Shown piece by piece: positions 20,780 to 33,600 of a DNA stretch of 64,000 bases. A program made the translations under genes and the position numbers. Source of the stretch: Nemertoderma westbladi (Eukaryota; Xenacoelomorpha; Nemertodermatida; Nemertodermatidae); the NCBI GenBank assembly GCA_032718475.1, contig JAUCBJ010002302.1:1-64000 (forward strand). Direction: 5' to 3'. Position 1 is the first letter of the stretch; every line of letters starts with the position of its first letter. The notes beneath the pieces are model-generated. The model was not told the origin of the DNA and did no database searches. It was given only the letters and a program-made list of their open reading frames with translations.

Positions 20780-20960
20780 GGCCTGCCCTGCAGGCTGTAT
20801 CAGATGCAAAGTTCTGCACTTTTTGAACGCCAATATCTCAGCTATTTCTCAATGACATTAATCGTTATTTACAAATTTGAAATCCTTTCAAACACACCTT
20901 TCCATTGGCATCAACAATAAGGACGATAATAATTGCGGTTCGACTGGTGCAATATTTAAT
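20780..20960 (+). repeat. Dispersed repeat family, diverged copy
   Basis: Contains CCAATATCTCAGCTATTTCT and CGACTGGTGCAATATTTAAT in the same order as the 19.6-kb copy. Confidence 0.6.
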
Positions 20961-21340
20961 TAATTATTCAACAATGATATCTTTTAATAATTATAATACA
21001 TTAATTACGATGATTTTAACAATAAAATTACATATTGTACTATAAATAAAACACGTTATTTGCCTTTTCGCCCCTCGATCTGACTTATTAACCCCCCTCG
21101 CTGCGCTCGGTCGGTAAATAACAGATCTCGGAACGAGCGGTAAATAAAGCATATTTATTTACCGTACAATAAATAGTTATTAACTATATAGGCTACGTCG
21201 TTGTTCTTAAAAGAGTACTTTATAGCTTTACGGCACGAGTGATTTTGTTTCCCGGGTGACAGCGAGACTAATAACAAAACGAGGGCCGCAAAAGTTTTGC
21301 TCGGTTTTTGGCTCGGTAACGACATGCTAAAAATTGTTGT

Positions 21341-21347
21341 TATAATA
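21341..21347 (+). promoter_or_regulatory. Possible TATA box
   Basis: TATAAAG about 140 bp before the first ATG of the secreted-protein ORF. Position is plausible but untested. Confidence 0.3.
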
Positions 21348-21479
21348 TAAAGAGTGAATGATGATGTATTACGATGACCTTGATACTGGCTATTATTGTA
21401 TTAGTGATTACATTTTAGCAGAAATCATATAGTTCACGTGGGCCCGAAGTACAAAGACAAAGGCTTCTTAAATGACCAC

Positions 21480-22118
21480 ATGCCGAAACTCGATTTAACA
21501 AAGTTCGTAAACTATTGTATGCCGAATCTAGCGGTGTGTTTCCTATTAACCACTGCAGTGTCAGCGAGACCCAGCCGTCTGCGATGGTGTCCGTACATAT
21601 CGTGCGAGCTAATCGAATGTGAACCGACGATCCCAGACTTCTGTCCTATCGATATGAACATGGCTATTAACGCAGGTGCCTGCGGATGTTGCGTGGGATG
21701 TGTTAGCGAGAGATTATTGGAAGGAGAAACCTGTGGACATAAGCTGCTGGAAGACCCGGATATAGAGGCGAGTCGTTGCGAAGCCCATTTAGTTTGCGAC
21801 GAAGCCTCTCGGACTTGTAAACCACCAGAGAATCATTTACTGACAAATTGTCAGAGGTTGTTGGAACGGTCGATGGAGTCCCAGAAAATAATGCTGCAAA
21901 TGAACAACTCGATGGCTGCCATTGCTGCGAAGGGTTTGCCCGTCTGCAACAAGGATGGCAGCTTCTCAGCAAGGCAGTGCGTTTCAAGCCGCTGTTACTG
22001 CGTAGACGATCTGGGCATTATCTTATCGGATGAAACATTCCCATTGAATAAATCAGTTGACTGTGAGTGTAGAAGGAGGAAATATCTTTCGGAATCAGAT
22101 TCTTCTGATTGTAATTGA
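21480..22118 (+). CDS. Secreted IGFBP-like / thyroglobulin type-1 domain protein
   Basis: 212 codons from the first ATG. A second in-frame ATG at 21519 gives a cleaner signal peptide (MPNLAVCFLLTTAVSA, then RPSR) and may be the real start. Mature part: a Cys-rich N-terminal module, WCPYISC...DFCP...GACGCCVGC...GETCG...HLVCDEASRTC. It contains the GCGCC-type core of insulin-like growth-factor-binding N-domains. Next come a linker and one thyroglobulin type-1 repeat: NCQRLLE, GLPVCNKDGSFSARQC, CYCVDDLG (CYCV replacing the usual CWCV) and SVDCEC. Such modules bind growth factors or inhibit cysteine proteases outside the cell. The C-terminus is short, basic then Ser/Asp-rich. The frame is also open 42 nt upstream of the first ATG, so a 5' exon cannot be excluded. 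Exact orthology is not claimed. Confidence 0.85.
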   Translation: MPKLDLTKFVNYCMPNLAVCFLLTTAVSARPSRLRWCPYISCELIECEPTIPDFCPIDMNMAINAGACGCCVGCVSERLLEGETCGHKLLEDPDIEASRCEAHLVCDEASRTCKPPENHLLTNCQRLLERSMESQKIMLQMNNSMAAIAAKGLPVCNKDGSFSARQCVSSRCYCVDDLGIILSDETFPLNKSVDCECRRRKYLSESDSSDCN

Positions 22119-23030
22119 GTAGGTCTGGGCTGGGGTGGCCTGCAGTTACAGTATCTTCATATTTAACAGGTGTATCTGGTGGTCCATTGAAGCAAGCACT
22201 TAATAACCACAGAGTAAAGACACAAAACTTAGTACATACTCCGAGGTCAAGTGCTGACCTCGATGAGTCACCATTTAACGGTGTTTTGAATTATACAGTA
22301 CTTGATGGTTGTTAGTATTAGTACAGGTAATTTATTTAATATACACCCTCATACTACCCATACGGGGCAATTGTAATAATGTTATTATTTAATGACATTC
22401 ATATTCCACTCGACCTCTATTAAAACTCTTCCAAGCTATAAACTCCCGCCTAATTTACAGGCTGTACACCATACAAATTTGGCGTCGTAATTGAGTGACA
22501 TGACCCCCCCCCCCCCCATACCCTTACCAAAAAATTTATGCAAAATAATCTTAATGGGAATCCATCAGTACCAACAAACAACTGTATTGTTGAAGAACAA
22601 CGTCGGTGTAACTGGTGCGATATCAATAATAGCTATGTACCTGTAAAAGTTCTTCGTGTAAAAGTACTTCGTGGCTCGCCCCACAGTATAGACTGAGGGG
22701 ACACTATTTATGTTTAAAATTTAATGCAATTTCGTTAAGATTTGTAAAAATAAAATTTCTTTTTGGGGGGTTCATTTCACTGAATCACTATTTAAAATAT
22801 ATAATCACGTATATTTCAGGACATGGTCTATAAATAGTGTAGCTCGAAGGCTTGTCAAAATACTAGCTCTTACGTTTTGGGTAATAACTTGAGTTTGAGA
22901 AAAGATAAGAGAAAACTGCTTGCAGATTTGAAATCTCCCTTAAATTCGGACCATGATAGGATAAAAAAGTTTTTTGTCAATTTCCAAAATAGGGGGAGGG
23001 GGTGCAACCCCCCTCCCCCATGCTATCCTC
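22119..23030. other. No gene; dispersed-repeat copy and poly(C)
   Basis: About 22490-22830 is another diverged copy of the 19.6-kb repeat family: a poly(C) tract at 22505, GTGTAACTGGTGCGATATCA, then the shared CTTCGTGGCTCGCCCCACAG string at 22668-22687, and AATTTCGTTAAGATTTGTA. The rest is unassigned. Confidence 0.6.
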
Positions 23031-23288
23031 TTAACTTTCGTTTATTGTTATGGTTCCCCCAACACGCCTCTGTAACCTGCTCCTTTACTATCCTGCTCCT
23101 TTAAATGACAATGAGACTTAACGCTCTTTGTAACCTGTACAAAACAAAGAGGTAAAGTCGCGTTAGGTCCCAACAACGTTAGGTCCCACAGAGCGTTAAG
23201 TCCCATTGTCATTTAAATGAGCAGCTGTTAGTAAAGGAGCAGGTTAGAGAGGCGTGTTGGGGGAACCAAAACAATAAACGAAAGTTAA
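23031..23288. mobile_element. TTAA-flanked palindromic MITE (GGAGCAGGTT family)
   Basis: Near-complete palindrome of about 258 bp with TTAA at both borders (23031-23034, 23285-23288). End sequence CTTTCGTTTATTGT, then GGTTCCCCCAACACGCCTCT and AACCTGCTCCTTTAC. The inner arms (AATGACAATGAGACTTAACG) also pair. TTAA borders suggest a piggyBac-type mover. Partial relatives of its end occur at about 2091, 2226, 25545 and 26725. Confidence 0.8.
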
Positions 23289-23370
23289 TGATAACCAATG
23301 GGGTCAAGGAGGGATAGGGAGTTTGGCAGACGACCTACACATCCACAAAGGGAAACCATAGTCTGACATA

Positions 23371-23502
23371 GATAGTGTCAACCATAGACTTTGAAACTCC
23401 TCAGCAAGTCTCTGACCGGATGAGCATAAGCTCAAAGGATGTATGCTTGAGCATGTGGATGACTTCTGTTAGCTGGGATCATGGATCCGGAAGTCAGGTG
23501 AA
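23371..23502 (+). pseudogene. RTE-like LINE fragment
   Basis: Matches the LINE at the right end of the window: TIDFETPQQVSDR here versus TVNFESPQQVSDR at 63905. After a frameshift it reads LEHVDDFC-stop-LGSWIRKS, the YLGSW motif typical of such LINEs with its Tyr codon changed to TAG. A dead fragment. Confidence 0.75.
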
Positions 23503-24580
23503 TTTCTAATTACTTTCTTGGTCTAATTAATTTGATAATTTATATGGACAGTTGTTGTCACTTATGGGACATTGATTAAGTGCCGTATTGAAAATGAATT
23601 TAAATGAAGAGATTATTATATAAGAGAATATTATAGAATTATTGACAACATTATTTCATTTTTCAATTAAAACAAATCATAAAATTCTTCAAACAACTCA
23701 GTAAGAAATCAAATCCAGTTTATCGTCCTTCCCACTGCCAACTCCCGTCCCATTCCTAACTTCCATCCCATACTCAACTAATGTCCCAATCTCAACACCA
23801 TTTCCACAAATAATATAATAATAATATACAAAATTTGTAAAGCGCACTCTCTATAGTAACCTAAATTTATTATTGTTCAAATGCGCTCACGGCTGGATTC
23901 ATATGGCACATACCCACCCACATTATTCAATGTGTTTTTCTTTTTTTTTTGCACGCTGCAAGTGAGTTCTCGATGCGAAGACTGCGTGGTAAACTATTAT
24001 AAACTGTTAGAAAACACACGATGGTCTTGGTTCCCTTGTGCAGAGCGAGCCTGTGTAACTTAGTGGGCTAGTGGCCCTATGTTCAACCCGTTCAAGACCG
24101 TTACATTTCGTTATAATAACGGTACTGTAATAATAGGCTAGGTCTACCGCTACAGGGACAGCCTATAACTATAAGTATAATCTGATAATACAACGATATT
24201 TTAAGTTTTTAGGTGGTTTGGTCTGTCTATACTGTATTGAGTTGTTCGTTACTGCTGTACTGGTACAATATCTCACTATCTGCATCACAGTATCAGGCAG
24301 GCATGACAGCGCCGGCCAGGGCCAGATAACCAAATACTGTCCAAATACGGTACTGTCTGACCGTACTGCCGTTACGCATACATTACAACATTACGGATTA
24401 ACTACTAACTGACTAACTAGTGGCTCTGGCTGACTCGTGGATACGGGGTGATCAGGTGATTTGTTACTGAGTCCGAGTGAGTGAGTAGGCCTACCCAGCT
24501 ACCGGTATCTAACTAAACAACCTAACTGACACTGACTGACACTGGGCCCACCAGCCCACTGCAGCACTGCCCACGCAACA
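23503..24580. other. No gene seen (upstream of the centrosomal gene)
   Basis: AT-rich to 23900, then mixed sequence leading to the first exon. The promoter of the gene at 24581 should lie here, but I see no clear TATA box or other recognisable element. Confidence 0.5.
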
Positions 24581-24687
24581 ATGGGTGACAACGGATCACC
24601 TGAAGATCCATCCTTATCCTCGGATTCTCGACTCGGATTATCAATATCGGAACATGAAGTTTCAGAACAGTTGGGGACAGATTCTCG
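24581..24687 (+). CDS. CDK5RAP2: CDK5RAP2-like exon 1
   Basis: Starts MGDNGSPEDPSLSSDSRLGL; Ser/Glu-rich N-terminus. Donor GTGAGT at 24688, phase 2. The ATG follows CACGCAACA. No upstream coding exon was found. Confidence 0.75.
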
Positions 24688-27600
24688 GTGAGTTCAGGTC
24701 CAGCCAGAAGTCTGCCTAGCTGTCTAGAGTCTAGCACATTTCAGCATTTAAATTAACAGATTAACGATATCATAACTGCATAGGCTAATAGGCTATGATT
24801 TTGTTTAGAAATGGGAAAAAAAGAGGAAACATGTCACTGGCCACAACGGGGTTGGGTCAGAATTCATCATGGCATGGGGTTGAATCACTGAACCAGCGCA
24901 AACTGCTATCAGGCTATACCTGTCAGCCTGTATCTGGTATCAGGCCTGTATACAGTCAGACAGTCAGACAGACTGACAGTGTACTGTACAGGTATATAGG
25001 CTACTGATATAGCTGTCTGTCCTCTGTAGGCTGAAAGCAGGATAGGCCTACACGCGTTTCATTTTTCCAATTTATGAAGAAAGTCATACCGGTATCACAT
25101 CGTTGTAATATATCAGTATAGGCCTATGCAGTGCCAATATTAGACACTGCTATGTACAGATGTACATATGTATGTATGTACTCGTACTGATATACCGGTA
25201 TGCGACCCATAGCCATAATACAGTAATATTAATATCGTCAAAATTGCAAAATAACAGCTGACGAGAATCCCCATTGCCATTACTATCCACTACAGAATTC
25301 ATATATCACTTTTGGGAACTTTCCAACTCCTCATAAAAACTCATTACACCTAATTATATAATAATGAAGTAGCCATACCCTTATCTATCATAATTGTTTA
25401 CAAACAACCAACCATTGCCCAATCAGCCAATATGAATGCGTGTATTAAGATTAAGTAGGCCTATATTAATTAGGCCTAAATATCAATATCGAAACTCCAA
25501 AGTCCCAAGCCAAGCATACACCCCCCCCCCCCCCCTCCCGCCTCTGCAACCTGCTCCTTTCCCACAATTGGAAAAGTGGCCTTTTATTGTTTTGGTTAGA
25601 AAAGCCTGCCTCTGCAGATATGTAACATGCTCCTTTCCCTCAAAAAATGATGAAATCAATTTGCATGCCTTGGATTGTTTAATACTCGTACCACGGTATT
25701 TCTATTATTATTCCCAGATTATGCTGTTATGTATAATAAAAATATTGATTGAGAAAACCATGTTTATCTAAAGTCTTTACAATTTTTGAGAAAATTTTTC
25801 CCGTCTTTTTTCCTGCTATTTCCCCGAGGAGACCGGGAAATTTGAGAAAAATATCAGAGTCTTTTCATACATAGCGGTACGATGCAGTACTGCTGTACTG
25901 GCTGACTGGTAATGAATATTCAAAAAAAATTTTGAATAGGGCCTAGGCTAAAGAATGTGAAAAAAATTTCCCGTATTTTTTCCCGGTATTTTCCCGAGGA
26001 AACCGGGAAATTTGAGAAATATATCAGAGTCTTTTCATATATAGACAATGCAGAAGTGAATATGAGAAAAAAATTGTAAGTGTTTTCTCACCAGACAAGT
26101 GTTTTAGACACATGCGTTTTTTAGCGTTTCAGTGCCCCCCAAACCGGAAATTCCCTATAGTTTAGTTATATATAACACCTAACTGAACTAAACACTGTAG
26201 ACCGACATAAGCTTCAAGGTACCAATGTACTATTTTGTGATTTTGAAATAATTACCAAACAAACAACGCGTACACATTCCCCACCCCAAGCTGTATGCAC
26301 TATGTTCACCTCTATTTACCCACAGGGATCGGGTTGCCGCTGATACGGCGGTAGCATTATGGGACGCGGCCGACCATTTAACCGGAGTTACGGACAAGAC
26401 ACGACGAAACGAGAAACTCGCTACACCGGGAATATATAACGTCTCTACCGGCCACGTATCCCCCTTTATGCCTCGTCCTATGAAAGAATACGAAAAGGTT
26501 ATTAATGTTCTATAAAACGTGTTATTTATGTATTCTCCATTATTATGTGTCTTTATCTTACCCTTACCCTTACCACTCTTACCCGTAACTAAAACCTTCT
26601 TAATCCTTCTAATGAAAAGTTAATCTACTGGTGAGACGAGACAGGGGGGGGGGGGGGGGGGACTCGACGTAAAACCCGCCTTGGCGAATTAATATCCCGC
26701 CTCAATGTTAAATTCTCAATTTAGGGAAAGGAGCAGGTTACAGTGGCATGTTATTTTAACCAAAACAATAAACTAAACACAATAGAACAGGTTACAGTTT
26801 TATTTTTGAGAGTAATAAACTGTTATTTGCGTCCAGTTCCCCCCCCCCCCCCCCCCCCCCCCTATCTGCTACTGGTAGAATTAAATTAAATTTTTAGATG
26901 AGAGAACTATTGAATCAATTTACTTGATTAATTATTTTATGTATGCCCTAGAGTTACCAGGCTGTTATCAGCTCATTGTATCAGCATCATTGTATTAGTA
27001 ATTAGCAATGTATCATTGTATTTAAAACAAGTTGTATTTTTAATTATATTATTGGTACGTATTATTGGCCTCTGTCTCTGTACTTATACAGGCAAACTGT
27101 TGACATTCTACTAAACCGTATAATATTATGGTTTTTACGAAATATTTTTAATTACTGTCCATTAGTGATTCATATTATAAGACTTGGGAAGTTCCATCGA
27201 CCATATTAAACTACTACAGTTGTCATTAGTTGTGGTTTCATTAAAGTTACAATAATTGTTATTGAATAAATATGCCATAACGAAATACCGATCGTGTTTA
27301 AGGTAACCGGAGCAGTGGACTGATAGTGATATTTGATATTTACTTTAACACAGTCATGTACTATACAAATATACAATACCACCTCGAGAGACTAAGACAA
27401 AACAAACAAAATATACATTGTGGATTCTTGGGGGATTACAATAAATTAGATTACACTCCACGCGTATATGAAACTTATCGTATCACAAACGCAATTAGGA
27501 GCTAATCTGAATATTATTGTGTTCAGTTTCAATTTCATCAAAGTATCAGCTATTAGCTATATAGTTTTAATGTCTTCATTACATTATATTCCCCTGTAGA

Positions 27601-30600
27601 TGATTGACAGTCTGAAAGCCGACAATTTTAACCTGAGATGTCGGGTTTTCTACGCCGAGGAGTCGGGAAAGGGCACCAAGCCATGTGCGGATAGCGTCCG
27701 CGAGCTCAATATAACCCTGAAGGTCTCCAACGATTCATTGAAACAGGAAGTAGAGACATTGAAGGGGGATGTTAAGAGGAAACAAGAGTTAATAGAGCAG
27801 GCGAAGTAAGTAGGTGGTACCTGGTGGATGAAACAAGAGTTAATAGAGCAGGCGAAGTAAGTAGGTGGTACCTGGTGGATGAAACAAGAGTTAATAGAGC
27901 AGGCGAAGTAAGTAGGTGGTACCTGGTGGATGAAACAAGAGTTAATAGAGCAGGCGAAGTAAGTAGGTGGTACCTGGTGGATGAAACAAGAGTTAATAGA
28001 GCAGGCGAAGTAAGTAGGTGGTACCTGGTGGATGAAACAAGAGTTAATAGAGCAGGCGAAGTAAGTAGGTGGTACCTGGTGGATGAAACAAGAGTTAATA
28101 GAGCAGGCGAAGTAAGTAGGTGGTACCTGGTGGATGAAACAAGAGTTAATAGAGCAGGCGAAGTAAGTAGGTGGTACCTGGTGGAGGAAACAAGAGTTAA
28201 TAGAGCAGGCGAAGTAAGTAGGTGGTACCTGGTGGATGAAACAAGAGTTAATAGAGCAGGCGAAGTAAGTAGGTGGTACCTGGTGGATGAAACAAGAGTT
28301 AATAGAGCAGGCGAAGTAAGTAGGTGGTACCTGGTGGATGAAACAAGAGTTAATAGAGCAGGCGAAGTAAGTAGGTGGTACCTGGTGGATGAAGCAAGAG
28401 TTAATAGAGCAGGCGAAGTAAGTAGGTGGTACCTGGTGGATGAAACAAGAGTTAATAGAGCAGGCGAAGTAAGTAGGTGGTACCTGGTGGATGAAACAAG
28501 AGTTAATAGAGCAGGCGAAGTAAGTAGGTGGTACCTGGTGGATGAAACAAGAGTTAATAGAGCAGGCGAAGTAAGTAGGTGGTACCTGGTGGATGAAACA
28601 AGAGTTAATAGAGCAGGCGAAGTAAGTAGGTGGTACCTGGTGGATGAAGCAAGAGTTAATAGAGCAGGCGAAGTAAGTAGGTGGTACCTGGTGGATGAAA
28701 CAAGAGTTAATAGAGCAGGCGAAGTAAGTAGGTGGTACCTGGTGGATGAAACAAGAGTTAATAGAGCAGGCGAAGTAAGTAGGTGGTACCTGGTGGATGA
28801 AACAAGAGTTAATAGAGCAGGCGAAGTAAGTAGGTGGTACCTGGTGGATGAAACAAGAGTTAATAGAGCAGGCGAAGTAAGTAGGTGGTACCTGGTGGAT
28901 GAAACAAGAGTTAATAGAGCAGGCGAAGTAAGTAGGTGGTACCTGGTGGATGAAACAAGAGTTAATAGAGCAGGCGAAGTAAGTAGGTGGTACCTGGTGG
29001 ATGAAACAAGAGTTAATAGAGCAGGCGAAGTAAGTAGGTGGTACCTGGTGGATGAAACAAGAGTTAATAGAGCAGGCGAAGTAAGTAGGTGGTACCTGGT
29101 GGATGAAACAAGAGTTAATAGAGCAGGCGAAGTAAGTAGGTGGTACCTGGTGGATGAAACAAGAGTTAATAGAGCAGGCGAAGTAAGTAGGTGGTACCTG
29201 GTGGATGAAACAAGAGTTAATAGAGCAGGCGAAGTAAGTAGGTGGTACCTGGTGGATGAAACAAGAGTTAATAGAGCAGGCGAAGTAAGTAGGTGGTACC
29301 TGGTGGATGAAACAAGAGTTAATAGAGCAGGCGAAGTAAGTAGGTGGTACCTGGTGGATGAAACAAGAGTTAATAGAGCAGGCGAAGTAAGTAGGTGGTA
29401 CCTGGTGGATGAAACAAGAGTTAATAGAGCAGGCGAAGTAAGTAGGTGGTACCTGGTGGATGAAACAAGAGTTAATAGAGCAGGCGAAGTAAGTAGGTGG
29501 TACCTGGTGGATGAAACAAGAGTTAATAGAGCAGGCGAAGTAAGTAGGTGGTACCTGGTGGATGAAACAAGAGTTAATAGAGCAGGCGAAGTAAGTAGGT
29601 GGTACCTGGTGGATGAAACAAGAGTTAATAGAGCAGGCGAAGTAAGTAGGTGGTACCTGGTGGATGAAACAAGAGTTAATAGAGCAGGCGAAGTAAGTAG
29701 GTGGTACCTGGTGGATGAAACAAGAGTTAATAGAGCAGGCGAAGTAAGTAGGTGGTACCTGGTGGATGAAACAAGAGTTAATAGAGCAGGCGAAGTAAGT
29801 AGGTGGTACCTGGTGGATGAAACAAGAGTTAATAGAGCAGGCGAAGTAAGTAGGTGGTACCTGGTGGATGAAACAAGAGTTAATAGAGCAGGCGAAGTAA
29901 GTAGGTGGTACCTGGTGGATGAAACAAGAGTTAATAGAGCAGGCGAAGTAAGTAGGTGGTACCTGGTGGATGAAACAAGAGTTAATAGAGCAGGCGAAGT
30001 AAGTAGGTGGTACCTGGTGGATGAAACAAGAGTTAATAGAGCAGGCGAAGTAAGTAGGTGGTACCTGGTGGATGAAACAAGAGTTAATAGAGCAGGCGAA
30101 GTAAGTAGGTGGTACCTGGTGGATGAAACAAGAGTTAATAGAGCAGGCGAAGTAAGTAGGTGGTACCTGGTGGATGAAACAAGAGTTAATAGAGCAGGCG
30201 AAGTAAGTAGGTGGTACCTGGTGGATGAAACAAGAGTTAATAGAGCAGGCGAAGTAAGTAGGTGGTACCTGGTGGATGAAACAAGAGTTAATAGAGCAGG
30301 CGAAGTAAGTAGGTGGTACCTGGTGGATGAAACAAGAGTTAATAGAGCAGGCGAAGTAAGTAGGTGGTACCTGGTGGATGAAACAAGAGTTAATAGAGCA
30401 GGCGAAGTAAGTAGGTGGTACCTGGTGGATGAAACAAGAGTTAATAGAGCAGGCGAAGTAAGTAGGTGGTACCTGGTGGATGAAACAAGAGTTAATAGAG
30501 CAGGCGAAGTAAGTAGGTGGTACCTGGTGGATGAAACAAGAGTTAATAGAGCAGGCGAAGTAAGTAGGTGGTACCTGGTGGATGAAACAAGAGTTAATAG

Positions 30601-33600
30601 AGCAGGCGAAGTAAGTAGGTGGTACCTGGTGGATGAAACAAGAGTTAATAGAGCAGGCGAAGTAAGTAGGTGGTACCTGGTGGATGAAACAAGAGTTAAT
30701 AGAGCAGGCGAAGTAAGTAGGTGGTACCTGGTGGATGAAACAAGAGTTAATAGAGCAGGCGAAGTAAGGTGGCGGTGGCACCTACCTAGTGTAAATGTAC
30801 TGACAGTACTAACAGTAGAAACACCAGTTAGATGTTTATTAATTAGTTCATTTGCTGTATAGGACCGTCTGAACGTAACTAACTGGTTACTTTATTTACT
30901 TACAGGGCAACTATCGACAGTCTCAACGTAACTGGCGACTTCGACAACGTCGAACGCAGCAGACGACTGACCCAACTCCAGTCCACATTGCGGGATTGTT
31001 TGAAAGATAAGAGTCGATTAGTAGACCAGGTTGGTAAACTTAAATAATTGTATTTTAATTAAATTAATATTTTTGTAGTATTGCAATATTTAGTATTAAT
31101 TTTGTAATATTTACTAATTTACATTTTACTTCCCCTTTTTACTTTATTTAATGATTCGATTTCGTCTTATTTACCTCATGTATTGAACTCATCCTCTATA
31201 GTTAAACGGCGTATTGAGAGAGAAATCCTTGATGGAAGTCGAGCTGCGGGATTTACGTCAATTCCAGTTGCGTCATCGCCACGCGGCAGCCAGTGGCGCA
31301 GGCGGCGGTGGTGGCGTGGTGCGAGAGAGACGCCACTCGGGTGACGTGAGTCTGTTGGACCGGCATCGCGGGAGATCGCCCGACGAAGATTTCTGGGGTT
31401 CGGGATTAGCGGGGGTCTATCTGGTGTCGGAGAGTCGCTCGGTTGGCGTCCAGGTGGAGGATTCATCGTCTAGCGAACTGGTGGGTCGTCGCTAATACTC
31501 TACGGTAGTTACCAACATCGCTTATTATTATTTGATGATGTCAACCCGGTTGATCAGCTCTGTTATTTTAAAACGATTTTTTTTCTCAGCTCGCTGACAA
31601 ACTTAATAATGATCTCGAGGAATGTCGTCGACAGTTGATTGTCGCTCAAACCTCTCTAAATGAAGCGGCAGTAACGAATCAACTCCAGCTCGCCGGTCTG
31701 GTAGAGGAAGTTAGGGTGAAGGATGTTGATCTAGCCAAGGAGAAGAAGTTCGCTTTGAGTAGGGATAAAACAATACAAGGATTAGTTGATGAGGTGAAGA
31801 TAAGAGATAGAAGCATTAAAGATATACAACTGGAGATGGGCAACTTGTACAAGGTATTCAATTAATAAGATAATTCAACTATTTCATCGAATTGTTATTT
31901 TAACTTTATTATTTTATAGCCTATTAATCACTCTACTACTACAGTATAATATTACCATGGTAGCTGTATTTACGCTCAATATCCATAAAATATAGACATT
32001 AAATGTTAATATAAACGCGTTTATTCGGGTAAACGTAGAGGTGGAGAATAATTACGGTACTGTAATCGTCTCATAACGTCAACCATTACAACACAATAAT
32101 ATTACAGATTCTAATGGGGTACGCCATCAAGCGGAATGAGAACGAAGTCATTAACCTGTACCACTCAGAACAATCTCCCGACAAAGAGAACATTGAGAAT
32201 GCCGCTGTTAATCCTGTAGATGGCGCTGTGCAAAATAGGCGCAATCGCAGAGGTTCTAAAGGGAAACCCCAGATTAGTGCTACAGGTGGGTTGTTGTATA
32301 GAGGTCAGAGGGGTGGAGTGGGGGGGGGTGAAATGTTTTTGGTACAGTCTGATTTCACCGGTTCCTGTCATCCGAAAGATGCAGTCTACCATCCAAAGTA
32401 TATGTGCCGCTATAACTCGTCAAACTGTCAAATCTTAGGGGCCGACGTTCATCTTATAGTCAACTTGCTGGCTCTCTAGTATTATTGTAATTCTATCTTT
32501 ATCTCAGACTAAATAGCTTTTATACAGGGAGTCAATAGGCCTTTGCATGAACCCACAATGTGGAATATGTGATTAGTCATGGTGTACTGTACGTACATAT
32601 GTTTGTCTGTCTGTCTGGCTCTATGTTTGAACGTCTAAAGCTCAGCCAAGTGCTCAGATTATGGATCTCTGGATCTGTGGACCCATTTAACAATCTGGTT
32701 ATGGTTATTATAAACCCATTGACTATTACTGGATCCGCGTATCCTACTGGGATCCGTCATTACTTGTATAAGAACTTCATTAAAGTTGAACCAAATTATG
32801 TTTCATTTAAGAGTTCTCATTATCTCTTCTCAGACTTGGTAAATACCTTGATAAAGGACCTCGCTGCTTGTGAAGGCGACAAGTACATTCTCAATGATAA
32901 GAATAATAAGTTGCTTGGCGACGTCGATGAACTTCATCTCGTTATAGAGCAGAGGGAACGGGAGTTGGACAGACTCAAAGAAGATAATTCTAGACTGGGG
33001 GCTGGGTTCAATGAACTCCAGGCACAACTAGAGAGACAGGAGAGTGAAGTAGTGTCGTTGAGAGCTGCAATAGAGGAAACAGACACCCGGAATCGCGTTG
33101 GTAAGTACAAAACAAAGGAAAGCTTAACCGATAATTCCAGATAAGGTAGATCAGGGCTTTACTGTAGGTAACATTCTGGTTACCACGGGATAAATAATCT
33201 TTATAGATTAATGAAAGTATTTGATGGTAAGAGGCGAGCTACGAAGAAGATCAGTCATTGAAGTTTCAGGTTTTTGATGGAATTAACAATTAAACCGAAC
33301 TTAGTACTCATGGTAGTCTATTATAGTTGAACCCTGATTGGCCCGTGTTATTTATACTACATTCAGTAAACTAATTGGCTCAGTCGCAGGGCCAATAACG
33401 ACCATGAGTGACCCGGAATCCCGTACTCATAATTTTCGATATACTTCTGTGATACTGTCACCCCAGGGCTGAACTGACTTTTTGTTGAAAATATTTCCCT
33501 AGACATTTTAACTTTGCTTATAAGAAAAATTTAATTAAAAAAATGACGATGTCCGGGTTCAGAATCGTCTTGGCAGAGTTCCGGACATGCCTGATCCCAA

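Noticed and set aside
27650-30862. Stop-free frames of over 1,000 codons on both strands
   Set aside because: They are 17-residue repeats produced by the 51-bp array; the same DNA is open on opposite strands only because the period is a multiple of 3. No independent coding evidence.
32165-32479. Open frames after exon 7 reading through its donor
   Set aside because: The frame continues past GTGGGT only as low-complexity intron sequence; exon 8 joins in phase from the donor, so splicing is preferred.
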